A stretch of DNA of 64,000 nucleotides, from the NCBI RefSeq assembly GCF_004342485.1, contig NZ_SMBU01000008.1:124001-188000 (forward strand), written 5' to 3'. Positions 9,021 to 20,795 of the stretch are shown piece after piece (positions within the stretch are counted from its first letter, which is position 1; every line of letters begins with the position of its first letter). The notes under the pieces are model-generated. The model worked only from the letters and a program-made list of their open reading frames with translations, was not told the DNA's origin and did not search any database. This stretch comes from Roseateles saccharophilus. GTDB taxonomy: Bacteria; Pseudomonadota; Gammaproteobacteria; Burkholderiales; Burkholderiaceae_C. A program made the position numbers and the translations under genes.

Positions 9021-10202
9021 TCATCCCGCAGCCATCAGCGGGTGGACGAGCAGCCCGACCAGCGCGGCGACCAACACGACGAGCGGCTCGGGCAGCTTCT
9101 TGAAACGCCACAGCGCCGCCGCGCTGGCAAGCGCCAGCCCGGCCGTGACCCAGTCCGTGATCGAGCGATGGCCGATGACGATCACGGCGCCCGTGATCGC
9201 GCCGATGGCGGCGGCCGTCACGCCGTCGACAAAGGCCACGATACCGGGTCGCTTGCCGTGCTTCTTGAAGTACGGCGCCGGCAGGATCGTGAACAGATAG
9301 CAGGGCACGAAGGTGCCAAGCGCAGCCACCACGGCGCCCCAGAAACCGGCAACGAGGTAACCAATGAAGCCCGTCGTGATGACGACCGGCCCCGGCGTGA
9401 TCATGGCGACTGCGACCGCGTCGACGAACTGCCGGTCCGTCAGCCAGTGGTGCTCCTGCACGACGCCGCCGTACAGGAAGGGCACGATGGCCAGGCCGCT
9501 GCCGAAGACGAAGCTGCCGGCATAGGCGAAGAAGGCACCGATCTCGACGAGGCGCGGCCACTCCGCCGCCGCGACGGCCCCAGCCAGCAGCGGCGCCGAG
9601 GCCGCGAAGCCATGCAGCCGCCCGCCGGGCCGCGGCGGCGCGCGCAGCAGCCAGACCAGCACACCCGCCCCCAGGAAGAGCCAGACCACCTCGGACCGCG
9701 TGATGACGGTCACCGCCGCGCTGGCGAGGCAGATGGCCCACAGCAGCCTGTCGCGGCCGATGTTCTTGGACGTCAGCTTGTAGGCACTCATCGCGATGAT
9801 GCCGATGACGGACGCGCCGACACCATAAAAGACCGACTGCATCCACGCGATGCCGCCGTAGGCCCGGTAGGCGACACCCAGCCCCAGCACCATCAGGAAG
9901 GACGGCAGCACGAAGGCCAGCCCGGCCAGCGTCGCACCCACCACCCGGTAGTGCACATAGCCGAGGTAGATGGCGAGCTGGGCGGCCAGCGGGCCGGGCA
10001 TCAGCTGGGCCAGAGCCATGCCTTCCTTGTAGTCGGCCTCGGACACCCACTGCCGGCGCTCCACCAGGTCGCGGTACATGAAACCGACCAGCGCCACCGG
10101 GCCGCCAAAACCCCAGCTGCCCAGGCCCGCCATATAGGCCACCAATTGCCCCAGCCTGTAGCACGGGACACCTTGAGGCTCGGCCAGGGTCTTCCCGCTC
10201 AT
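9021..10202 (-). CDS. chrA: Chromate transporter ChrA
   Basis: The 393-residue inner-membrane protein has the two-fold CHR structure: GSWGFGGPVALVGFMYRDLV and LAQLMPGPLAAQLAIYLG in the first half, GSFVFGSGLAIVPFLYGGVV and MITPGPVVITTGFIGYLVAG in the second. It exports chromate using the proton-motive force. The ATG at 10202 overlaps the stop of the dismutase-rhodanese gene (ATGA), completing a chrB-chrC/E-chrA operon. Its stop is nine bases from the convergent kinase gene, with no clear terminator between. Confidence 0.93.
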   Translation of the reverse strand: MSGKTLAEPQGVPCYRLGQLVAYMAGLGSWGFGGPVALVGFMYRDLVERRQWVSEADYKEGMALAQLMPGPLAAQLAIYLGYVHYRVVGATLAGLAFVLPSFLMVLGLGVAYRAYGGIAWMQSVFYGVGASVIGIIAMSAYKLTSKNIGRDRLLWAICLASAAVTVITRSEVVWLFLGAGVLVWLLRAPPRPGGRLHGFAASAPLLAGAVAAAEWPRLVEIGAFFAYAGSFVFGSGLAIVPFLYGGVVQEHHWLTDRQFVDAVAVAMITPGPVVITTGFIGYLVAGFWGAVVAALGTFVPCYLFTILPAPYFKKHGKRPGIVAFVDGVTAAAIGAITGAVIVIGHRSITDWVTAGLALASAAALWRFKKLPEPLVVLVAALVGLLVHPLMAAG

Positions 10203-11119
10203 GCCTCGCCGCCTCGCGTCTGCAAGGGCCGACCCGCGCGTGTCCAGCCATCGATGCCGCCGGGCAGGAAGCGCGCCTGCACGCCCAGCGCGCAAAGCTT
10301 CATCGCCGTCGCACGGCCGACCTCGTGGCCGTAGATGCAATACACGAGCACCTCGCGGTCCCTGGGCAACTCTCCCGCCCAGTCCTCGACATGAGCGGGG
10401 TCGCACCAGCGGGCACCGGGCAGCATGGTCCGGGCCTGCACGAACATGCCCGCGCGGCGCACATCCAGCACGATGGCCTGGGCCAGGTCCACGCCGCCCG
10501 CATCGGCCGCGAGGCCCTCGCTGCAGGCGTGCACCGTCTGCTGGTAGCGCTCGTAGACCTTGGTCCAATCGATGCGGGCCATGAAGGCATCGACATAGCC
10601 CGACGCCGCGGCGCCGTAGTCCAGGTGGTAGGCGTGTTCGTACATGTCCAGCGCCAAGATGGGGATGGCACCGGCCAGCGCATGGGTGTGATCGGCGGCC
10701 CACTGGTTCACGAGCAGACCTTCGCGCGGCAGCAGGCTCAGCAGCACCCAACCCGAGCCGCCGCCCAGGGCCTTGCCGATGGCCGTGAACTCGTCCCGCC
10801 AGGCTTCCACGCTGCCGAAACTGCCGTCCAGCGCAAGCGCCATCGCCGGCGCCATCTCGTCGGGCTGGGCCGCCAGGCTGTCGAAATAGAGTTCGTGCAG
10901 CAGCATGGAGTTGGCCGCGATCAACTCCTCGCGCTTGAGTCCGTTCAGCTCGAAGCCCGGCAGCGTGCCGCGAGGGATGGCACCCAGTCTTGTGCGAATC
11001 GCGTTCAGGCGCTTGACCGCGCCGCCATAGTTGTTCTGGTGGTGGCTGAGCAGCAGCCGCTCGGACAGGCCGGGCAGGTTGGCGGCATCGAAGGGCAGTT
11101 CGCGGGGGATGGCATTCAT
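10199..11119 (-). CDS. Superoxide dismutase (Fe/Mn type) fused to a rhodanese domain, ChrC-ChrE-like
   Basis: The 306-residue product joins an Fe/Mn superoxide dismutase fold (1-200) to a rhodanese domain (about 210-300). The dismutase part shows SHHQNNYGGAVKRLN, His75 in LLHELYF, and Asp158 and His162 in ALDMYEHAYHLDYG. By alignment from memory with E. coli SodA, the first metal-ligand His appears to be replaced by Leu (LLLSHH), leaving three of four ligands. The rhodanese loop CIYGHEV has Cys261. In other chr operons ChrC (dismutase) and ChrE (rhodanese) are separate. Overlaps of 4 bases on both sides tie it to chrB and chrA; a role against oxidative damage from chromate is inferred. Confidence 0.88.
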   Translation of the reverse strand: MNAIPRELPFDAANLPGLSERLLLSHHQNNYGGAVKRLNAIRTRLGAIPRGTLPGFELNGLKREELIAANSMLLHELYFDSLAAQPDEMAPAMALALDGSFGSVEAWRDEFTAIGKALGGGSGWVLLSLLPREGLLVNQWAADHTHALAGAIPILALDMYEHAYHLDYGAAASGYVDAFMARIDWTKVYERYQQTVHACSEGLAADAGGVDLAQAIVLDVRRAGMFVQARTMLPGARWCDPAHVEDWAGELPRDREVLVYCIYGHEVGRATAMKLCALGVQARFLPGGIDGWTRAGRPLQTRGGEA

Positions 11120-12051
11120 CGGGGTTCCTCGGGGCTTTGAAAGGCGGTCAGCAGGCCTTCGAACACGCCGGCGCCGGCGAGCAACAGCTGATCGTCATCG
11201 GTGATGGCCTCGCGCATGCCGGCGAGCACACGCTCGACGCCGGCGGCCTCGGGCGGCAGCACGCCACCGACATCCAGGCCGTGCACGAGCACGCCCAGGC
11301 GCAGCAGGGCCGGCGTCTCCAGGCCGAAGCTGGCCAGCAGGGTCTCGAAGCTCACGCGCGCGCCGACGTGGGTGAAGGTGGCGCCATCGAAGTCGAAGCC
11401 CAGCGCCTTCTTCGGGCAGTCGGCCGGCGACTTCAGCCACAGGAAGCGGGCCTGCGGGTCGATGAAGCGCCGGATCAGCCAGGCACAGGCCAGCCGGTCC
11501 ACCCAGGGCCTGGCGCGCGTGGCCCAGACACGGCCTTGGTAGTCCTTGGCGTCCAAACGCGCGATGGCCTGCTCGGCCGCGCTCGGTTCGTCGGGCGACA
11601 GCAGGCGGCCGGCCCTTTCCTCGAAATCTCCCAGGGCCTGCTGCGCCTGGCGCTGCGATTCGCCGGCGAAAAAGTCGATGGCAACGAGCTGCTCCAGGCT
11701 CTTGCGCAGCTTGCGCGCCTGCCTCATGGCTTCGGTCGCCTGGGATTCGGTCAGCAGCGCGCGGGCGTCGCGAATCTCGGCGAGCAGTTCACCGAAGTCC
11801 GCGCTGCGGTCGAACAGCGCGGCGAAGTCGTCGGTGGGTGCCTCGGTCTTCAGCAGATGTGCCGTGCCTTCGTTGCGACGCAGGTCATCGGCCACGTCAG
11901 CCAGCAGGGCTTCCTGGCCCGGCCCGGCCGGCAGCAGGTAGACACCATCCCGCAACACCGCGGCCCCACAGCCCTTGAGCGCCCGCCAGCAGCGCATGCG
12001 GGCCGTCGCGTTCTGGGTCGGCAGGGAAAGAATGAGTAGCAACCATTTCAT
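11116..12051 (-). CDS. chrB: Chromate resistance protein ChrB
   Basis: The 311-residue protein matches the ChrB family: an N-terminal domain starting MKWLLLILSLPTQNATARMR with LKGCGAAVLRDGVYLLP, and a C-terminal Chrome_Resist domain containing WATRARPWVDRLACAWLIRR and FDFDGATFTHVG. ChrB acts as a chromate-sensing regulator of the chr operon in other bacteria. The ATG at 12051 is chosen because the MKWL start is characteristic; 28 extra upstream residues in the open frame are unlike the family. A palindrome at 12058-12084 directly before the start may be its operator. Confidence 0.92.
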   Translation of the reverse strand: MKWLLLILSLPTQNATARMRCWRALKGCGAAVLRDGVYLLPAGPGQEALLADVADDLRRNEGTAHLLKTEAPTDDFAALFDRSADFGELLAEIRDARALLTESQATEAMRQARKLRKSLEQLVAIDFFAGESQRQAQQALGDFEERAGRLLSPDEPSAAEQAIARLDAKDYQGRVWATRARPWVDRLACAWLIRRFIDPQARFLWLKSPADCPKKALGFDFDGATFTHVGARVSFETLLASFGLETPALLRLGVLVHGLDVGGVLPPEAAGVERVLAGMREAITDDDQLLLAGAGVFEGLLTAFQSPEEPR

Positions 12052-12057
12052 GAAGTA

Positions 12058-12084
12058 GAGATTACTACAAATATTGGCAATCTC
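12058..12084. promoter_or_regulatory. Inverted repeat upstream of chrB
   Basis: GAGATT and AATCTC are perfect 6-bp arms around 15 AT-rich bases, seven bases before the chrB start codon in otherwise GC-rich DNA. The position suits a ChrB operator and core promoter, but no -35/-10 pair is convincing. Confidence 0.4.
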
Positions 12085-12190
12085 CACTTCTTTGACGGCA
12101 CAGGCCAGGCCGGCGTCAACGACCTGGCGAGTCATCGACGCATGGACGGTGGGACATCAGACTTGCCCACATCAACACCAAGGAGTCCAG

Positions 12191-12433
12191 ATGCCCGCCT
12201 TCGATTCGCTGCCCCTCGCCGTCGCACTGCTGATCGGCATCCCCGCCTTCGGCTCCTGCCTGGGCATCGGCCTGGCCAGCATGAAGCTGCTGGAGGGCAT
12301 CGCCCGCCAGCCCGAGCTCGCACCCGAGCTGCAGACCAAGTTTTTCCTGGCCGTCGGCGTGACGGACGGCGCCTTCATCATCGCCACCGGCATCGGGCTG
12401 TGGTTCGCGACGGCGAACCCCTTTGTGCGCTGA
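12191..12433 (+). CDS. Orphan F0F1 ATP synthase subunit c-like protein
   Basis: The 80-residue protein is a two-helix hairpin: first helix with GSCLGIGLAS, polar loop ARQPEL at 38-43, and second helix with a carboxylate Asp59 in GVTDGAFIIATGIG, ending ATANPFVR. All are signature features of proteolipid subunit c, whose ring carries protons (or sodium) through F0. AAGGAG six bases before the ATG is an excellent ribosome-binding site. No other atp gene is nearby: it stands between chrB (divergent) and a cysteine-cluster gene. It is likely a second, stand-alone copy; whether it joins the main ring is unknown. Confidence 0.85.
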   Translation: MPAFDSLPLAVALLIGIPAFGSCLGIGLASMKLLEGIARQPELAPELQTKFFLAVGVTDGAFIIATGIGLWFATANPFVR

Positions 12434-12468
12434 GCGCGGCTCATCACCATCCTGCCTACACTGGCCGC

Positions 12469-12795
12469 ATGAGCGACAACCCCTGTTTGAGCTGCGGCGC
12501 CTGCTGCGCGAGCTTCCGGGTCGATTTCGACCGCAGCGAGCTGGAGAGCGAGGGCGGCCGCGTGCCCGACGGGCTGGCGGTGGAGCTGACCGGCCGGCTC
12601 GTGCGCATGCGCGGCACCGACCACGCCCAGCCGCGCTGCGCGGCGTTCAGCGGCCAGGTGGGCGCGCGGGCGAGCTGCGGCATCCACGAATGGCGCCCCT
12701 CGCCCTGCCGCGAATTCGGCGAGCGTGCGCCCATGGGCATAGGCGACGCGGCCTGCGCGCGCGCGCGGGCCCGGCACGGGCTGGCGCCGATCTAG
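12469..12795 (+). CDS. YkgJ family cysteine cluster protein
   Basis: The 108-residue protein begins MSDNPCLSCGACCASFRVDF and has further cysteines in PRCAAF, ASCGIHEWRPSPCREF and ACARAR. The CxxCGxCC and CxIHxxRPxxCRxF patterns define the YkgJ/CxxCxxCC family, thought to bind zinc or an iron-sulfur cluster. The biochemical role is not established. It follows the c-subunit-like gene by 35 bases and ends four bases from the convergent TPR lipoprotein gene. Confidence 0.88.
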   Translation: MSDNPCLSCGACCASFRVDFDRSELESEGGRVPDGLAVELTGRLVRMRGTDHAQPRCAAFSGQVGARASCGIHEWRPSPCREFGERAPMGIGDAACARARARHGLAPI

Positions 12796-12798
12796 GGC

Positions 12799-14007
12799 CT
12801 AGGAACCCGGCCGCGGCGCCAGCAGCAACTCCCGGCGCCGCTGCTGATCGCGCAGTTCGTTCAGCCAGGCCAGCTTGGCACCGTAGAGCTCCCGGTCCTT
12901 GACGGTGGCGCTGTTCTCCAGCGCCTTGGCGATCTCGCCGCGGGCGCCGTTGACGTCGCCCAGGCCCCAGTCGGCCAGGCCCAGCCAGAAGTGGAATTCG
13001 GGCACATAGGCCGCGCGTGCCACCTCCTTGCGGAAGAGCTGGCGCGCCGTCGCGAACTCGCCCGCCTTCATCGCGGCGACCCCGTCGTCGAAGAACTTGT
13101 ACGGCGGCACGGGCTGGATCTGGGCCAACTGGTTGGCGTAGTTCTGCGCCTCGGCCTGGCGGCCGGTGTCGCTGAGCACCAGAATGAGGTTGGACATGGC
13201 CTGGATGTTCAGCGGCTCGCGCTCCAGCACGACGCGCAGCGTGGATTCGGCGCGGTCGTACAGGCCCTTGCGGCGGTAGAGCACGGCCAGCGTGTTGTAG
13301 GCCGCCAGCCAGCGCGAGTCGGTCAGGATGGCGGCGCGGGCCCACCAGTAGGCATCGTCCACCTGGCCAACGGTCAGGGCCTCGGCCGCGCGGTTGTTCA
13401 GGAACATCGCGATGATGGTGGACTCGTCGATGACCCGGCTGCGATGGTTGCGCACCTGCTCGGGTGGCAGGAAGTCGATGGTCAGCAGCTCCGGTTCGCC
13501 GAAAACCGACGACCACGTCGTCGACAGGCGCGAGCGCTCGAGGCTGATGTTGACGTGGCCGGCGACGAAGAAGATGTTGTGCGCGCGCGTCCAGCTCTCT
13601 TCGAGGTAGACGCTGTTGAAGCGCACCGGCAGGTTGAGGTGGCGCGCGAAGGCGGCCGTCATCAGCACCAGCGACATGCAGTTGCCGCGGCGGGCGTCGA
13701 AGGCTTCGGCGGCGGTGCGCGTGACCTCGCTGTCGTAGTCCAGCTGTAGCCGGCCCTTGGTGTAGAGGGCGTCGATGAGGCCGTTGCGCACGCCCTTGAC
13801 GCGGATCTCGCTGGCCATCTCGTGCTCGGCGAACTGCTTCATCGCCGGCGTCAGCGCCATCGCCGACGCCGGGTCGATGGGCACGCTGGGCGGCTTGAAC
13901 GCCGAGTCGACGAAGACGTCGGTGCCAGGCCGGGCCTGGGGCTCGACGGCGCAGCCGGCCAGGCCGGCGGCGAGTGCGAGAGAGGCGATCAGGGCAGGAA
14001 TCCTCAT
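12799..14007 (-). CDS. Lipoprotein with transglutaminase-like and TPR domains
   Basis: The product (402 residues from the ATG at 14007) starts MRIPALIASLALAAGLAGC, a lipoprotein signal with lipobox LAGC. A transglutaminase-like segment follows: ARRGNCMSLVLMTAAFARHL with a Cys, then a His in AHNIFFVAGHVN. The second half has TPR-type helical repeats (AYNTLAVLYRRKGLYDRAES and others). It should be anchored in the outer membrane facing the periplasm. The ATG is chosen for the lipobox and an AGGAGA sequence upstream; the frame is open 21 codons further. Substrate unknown. The gene is isolated and opposite to its left neighbour. Confidence 0.82.
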   Translation of the reverse strand: MRIPALIASLALAAGLAGCAVEPQARPGTDVFVDSAFKPPSVPIDPASAMALTPAMKQFAEHEMASEIRVKGVRNGLIDALYTKGRLQLDYDSEVTRTAAEAFDARRGNCMSLVLMTAAFARHLNLPVRFNSVYLEESWTRAHNIFFVAGHVNISLERSRLSTTWSSVFGEPELLTIDFLPPEQVRNHRSRVIDESTIIAMFLNNRAAEALTVGQVDDAYWWARAAILTDSRWLAAYNTLAVLYRRKGLYDRAESTLRVVLEREPLNIQAMSNLILVLSDTGRQAEAQNYANQLAQIQPVPPYKFFDDGVAAMKAGEFATARQLFRKEVARAAYVPEFHFWLGLADWGLGDVNGARGEIAKALENSATVKDRELYGAKLAWLNELRDQQRRRELLLAPRPGS

Positions 14008-14170
14008 GGCAGGTCTCCTCGCTTCATGGCCTGCTCGCTTCGGCGGCGCCGATCCCTGTGACGGGCCCATGAACAGGCTTGGAAAGCTTAGCCCTGCCCG
14101 CCCCCCGTGTCTTGAGTCATCCTGACAAATTCCGTTCCGGCTTCACTGCCCCCACCGCCCCGGGGGGGCT

Positions 14171-17710
<3,540 letters not shown>

Positions 17711-17764
17711 GTTGTCTCCGGCATGCCATCCCCGTCGTCGCGGGGCGAATTGCACGGCAGTTTA

Positions 17765-17779
17765 TGAAATAAAACTACA
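17765..17779. promoter_or_regulatory. HexR-like operator 1, upstream of pullulanase 1
   Basis: TGAAATAAAACTACA lies 55 bases before the pullulanase 1 start. It matches 14 of 15 positions of TGTARTWWWMYTACA, the HexR-type pattern recalled from other proteobacteria. The right half-site is intact and the left is degenerate. Confidence 0.6.
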
Positions 17780-17864
17780 TCAACATTCGGTGCTTTCCCG
17801 TGGTTCGATTACACAAGATTACTCAGCATCGATGACATATCCAAGCAGGATTCAGCCATCAATA

Positions 17865-17879
17865 GGTAGCAAAACTACC
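17865..17879. promoter_or_regulatory. HexR-like operator 2, upstream of pullulanase 1
   Basis: GGTAGCAAAACTACC is a perfect palindrome with 5-bp arms (6 bp if the flanking A and T are counted). It shares the 13-base core GTAGCAAAACTAC with sites at 20704 and 52534. It is 155 bases before the pullulanase 1 start. Confidence 0.65.
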
Positions 17880-17974
17880 TGCGTCGACATCGAGAAAGGA
17901 GATGCAAAGAACAGGCCCACACTGCTGGTGACATGCAGGCGCTGCGGCCCGAAGTTCCAGGCCGAAACCTCGCG

Positions 17975-20677
17975 TCAGTCGAGCACGAAGACCGCCGCGC
18001 TGCGGGCCGGCACCTCGAAGCTGCCGGCCCGGGCCCGCGCCTCGCGGCGCACGCGCGCGTCGGCACCCTGGCGCTGCACGGGGTGCAGCGTCCAGCGCTC
18101 CTGCACCGCCTCGGGCAACTCCAGAACCTGGGCCGCCGGCGAGACATTGATCAGCGCCAGCAGCGCCCGGTGGCCGGCACCAGCCAGGCCGCGGCCATCG
18201 ACGCGCATCGCGACCAGCACCGGGTTCTGGCCGGCGCCGCTGCCCGGGAAGCTGACCCGCTTCTCGATCTCCGCAGCGCTCGGCAGCCGCAGCAGCGGCG
18301 TGCTCGCGCGGATCCTCAGCAGGTCGCGGAAGACATCGCGCGCCCAGGCGATCTCGGCCGGACCGGGCGCGATGGATGGGTCGGCCAGGCGTTCGCGCGC
18401 CAGCGCCCAGTCGCGGCCACCCTGGCCGAAGTTGTCGCGCCGGGGCGGCAGGCCGCTGCCGAAGTGGTTGCTCCGGTAGCTCCAGTCGATGCGGTTGAAC
18501 CAGTCGCCCGAGTCGTAGCTGTTGCGGTCCATGCTCTTGCTGCGCAGGATGTCCTGGCCGGCATGGAAATAGGCGACGCCCTGGCTGAAAGCCACCAGGG
18601 CAGCGCCCAACATCTGCACGCGGGCCCGGTCCGCGCGCGAGGTGCCCAGCGGCAACTTCAACGCGCCGATATCGAACAGCGTCTGGTTGTCGTGGTTCTC
18701 GACATAGTTGACGACCTCGCCCGGCTGCGAGGCGTAGCCGGCCGGCTGGTCGCCATAGGCGATCCGGTCGAGGCGCTTCTTCTCGCCGCGCCAGGTCAGC
18801 AGCTCGTAGCTGCGCAGCGAGCCCGCCAGGCCGACGCGGATCATGTCGGCCGCGGTCAGAAGTTCCTCGGGCCGGGCCGGCGCGGCCGCGGCAAGCGCAT
18901 TGGGCGCGTAGACCAGGCCGTTGAGCCAGCCCTGGCGGCGCACGCTGTCGTCTCCGCCCTCACCCGCACCGCCACCTCGCGCCGCATCGCGCCCGCGGTC
19001 GCTGAACGTGCCGATGCCGCTGCCGTTCAGGCTCAGCTGCGAGGCCTGCACGAAGCGCGCGCCGTTGGCCACTTCGCCGAAATTCCAGCCCTCGCCCAGC
19101 AGTTGCACCGGCCGGCCGGCCTCGGCGTCGACGCGCGCCTGCAGCCTCTCCATCGCCTCGCGCGGCTGGTGGCCCATCAGGTCGAAGCGCATCGAGTCGA
19201 TCCGGTACTCGCGCACCCACTGCGCCGCCGAATCGATCATCAGCTTGGCCATCATGCGGTTCTCGGTGGCCGTGTTGTCGCAGCAGGTCGAGCGCTCGAT
19301 CTCGCCCTTGGCATTCAGGCGGTGGTAGTAGCCCGGCACGAGGCGGTCCAGCACGGACTTCGGCGCCTGGCCGGCTGCGGCCATGTGGTTGTAGACCATG
19401 TCCATGCCGACGCGCAGGCCGGCCCGGTGCAGGGCCATCACCATCTGGCGGAACTCGACGACGCGCTTGAGCGGGTCCGTCGCATAACTGCCCTCGGGCA
19501 CGCCGAAATGCCAGGGGTCGTAGCCCCAGTTGAAGCAGTCATCTGCCGCCACGGCCATCACGGCGGCCTGCTGGGCCTCGCCGTCGGGCGCACCGGCCGG
19601 CACCTCGGGCGTCCGGCAGCCGCGCTCGGGCACGCTGGCGAAGTCGAAGACGGGCAGCAGGTGCACGTCGGTCAGGCCGGCCTTGGCCAGCGCCTTCAGA
19701 TGCTTCATGCCGTTGGAGGCGGGCTCGGTGAAGGCCAGGTATTTGCCGCGCCAGGCCGGGCGCACGCTGGCGTCGCTGGCAGAGAAGTCGCGCACATGCA
19801 GCTCGTAGATGAGCTGGTCGGTGGCCGCCTTCACGCGGCCAGGGCGGGGTGTCACGTCCCAACCGCGCGGCTTCAGCGCGGGCGAGGCCAGGTCGGCGAC
19901 GAGGCTGAGCTGCGAATCCGCCGTCAGCGCGACCGAGTAGGGGTCGGTGACGAGATTGCGCACGCGGCCATGCGTCGGCGTCACGACATCGACGAGATAG
20001 CGGTAGGCCTGGCCGCTCAGGTCGCCCGGCAGTTCGGCACGCCAGACGCCGGTGGCCGAGTCGAGGCGCATCGCGTCCACGGCGCTGGCCGGCGCACCGG
20101 GGCCGGCATGGCGGCACAGCAGCACGCGCTGTGCGGTCGGCGCCCAGACGGCGAAGCGCGTCTGCGCCCGGGCGGGATGGACGCCGAGGTCGTCGACCCG
20201 CTCGGCCACTGCATAGAGGTCGTCCAGCGCCCCGGCAAGCTGCATACCCGTCGCCTCGATGACGCGGCCATCCTCCGCCTCGTGAACCAGCAGCAATTGC
20301 TCGCGCAGCAGCGCGGCCACATCCGCCCCGGCGACGGTGAAGCGCGGGCCGTCGCCGATGAAGCGGAAGCGCGCCGGCAACGCCGCTGCGGCAGCCACCA
20401 GATCGACCGCGCCATCGCCGCCGGCCACCGGCTCGCCCGGCACCGCCCGCATGCCGGCGGCGGCTGCGTGATGCAGCCGCACCCGCTCGCCCGGCCGCAG
20501 CTTCAGCCCCGGCCATTGCAGCGTGTGCGCGTCCAGCCAGTAGGCCTCGGCCAGCGGGCGCGCGGCAGTGGACGGCTCGGGCACGGCGGCATTGCAGTCG
20601 GCCAGCTCATCGGCCCAGGCGGCATCGGCCAGCAGGGCCAGGCCCAGCAGCGCGGTCAGCGCAAGGCGTGCAGACAT
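17975..20677 (-). CDS. Second pullulanase-type alpha-1,6-glucosidase, secreted
   Basis: The 900-residue product begins with a signal peptide (MSARLALTALLGLALLADAA then WADELADC). It has the pullulanase architecture without the paired CBM41 modules: FNWGYDPWHFGVPEGSY, VGMDMVYNHM, IDSMRFDLMG (nucleophile Asp), VQLLGEGWNFGE (Glu) and VNYVENHDNQT. It is probably periplasmic or secreted and debranches maltodextrins or starch. AAGGAGA precedes the ATG at 20677. The gene ends 264 bases before pullulanase 1 and the two look like an old tandem duplication. A HexR-like operator at 20704-20718 overlaps the likely -10 box. Confidence 0.94.
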   Translation of the reverse strand: MSARLALTALLGLALLADAAWADELADCNAAVPEPSTAARPLAEAYWLDAHTLQWPGLKLRPGERVRLHHAAAAGMRAVPGEPVAGGDGAVDLVAAAAALPARFRFIGDGPRFTVAGADVAALLREQLLLVHEAEDGRVIEATGMQLAGALDDLYAVAERVDDLGVHPARAQTRFAVWAPTAQRVLLCRHAGPGAPASAVDAMRLDSATGVWRAELPGDLSGQAYRYLVDVVTPTHGRVRNLVTDPYSVALTADSQLSLVADLASPALKPRGWDVTPRPGRVKAATDQLIYELHVRDFSASDASVRPAWRGKYLAFTEPASNGMKHLKALAKAGLTDVHLLPVFDFASVPERGCRTPEVPAGAPDGEAQQAAVMAVAADDCFNWGYDPWHFGVPEGSYATDPLKRVVEFRQMVMALHRAGLRVGMDMVYNHMAAAGQAPKSVLDRLVPGYYHRLNAKGEIERSTCCDNTATENRMMAKLMIDSAAQWVREYRIDSMRFDLMGHQPREAMERLQARVDAEAGRPVQLLGEGWNFGEVANGARFVQASQLSLNGSGIGTFSDRGRDAARGGGAGEGGDDSVRRQGWLNGLVYAPNALAAAAPARPEELLTAADMIRVGLAGSLRSYELLTWRGEKKRLDRIAYGDQPAGYASQPGEVVNYVENHDNQTLFDIGALKLPLGTSRADRARVQMLGAALVAFSQGVAYFHAGQDILRSKSMDRNSYDSGDWFNRIDWSYRSNHFGSGLPPRRDNFGQGGRDWALARERLADPSIAPGPAEIAWARDVFRDLLRIRASTPLLRLPSAAEIEKRVSFPGSGAGQNPVLVAMRVDGRGLAGAGHRALLALINVSPAAQVLELPEAVQERWTLHPVQRQGADARVRREARARAGSFEVPARSAAVFVLD

Positions 20678-20701
20678 CAGGGTCTCCTTGTCGTTTTTAA
20701 A

Positions 20702-20707
20702 ATAGTA
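20702..20707 (-). promoter_or_regulatory. Predicted extended -10 element of pullulanase 2
   Basis: On the reverse strand TGCTACTAT gives an extended -10 (TGn-TACTAT) about 25 bases before the start codon, with transcription expected near 20695. No good -35 was found, as is common with extended -10 promoters. The HexR-like site at 20704-20718 covers it. Confidence 0.45.
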
Positions 20708-20718
20708 GCAAAACTACA
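20704..20718. promoter_or_regulatory. HexR-like operator 3, between pullulanase 2 and amylase
   Basis: AGTAGCAAAACTACA contains the 13-base core GTAGCAAAACTAC also found at 17866 and 52535. It stands 27 bases before the pullulanase 2 ATG and 77 bases before the divergent amylase start. Confidence 0.7.
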
Positions 20719-20780
20719 TGCATAGAAATCACTATGGCGCAAACTCCGGCAAGACCGATATGCTCAGCAGCCTGACTTAA

Positions 20781-20795
20781 AGTAGTTTGAGTACA
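20781..20795. promoter_or_regulatory. HexR-like operator 4, touching the amylase start codon
   Basis: AGTAGTTTGAGTACA matches 12 of 15 positions of the HexR-type pattern. Its last base is the A of the amylase ATG at 20795, so protein bound here would block either transcription or initiation. Confidence 0.5.

Noticed and set aside
17933-20725. A long + strand open frame over pullulanase 2
   Set aside because: Antisense shadow of a clear GH13 gene, no domain seen.
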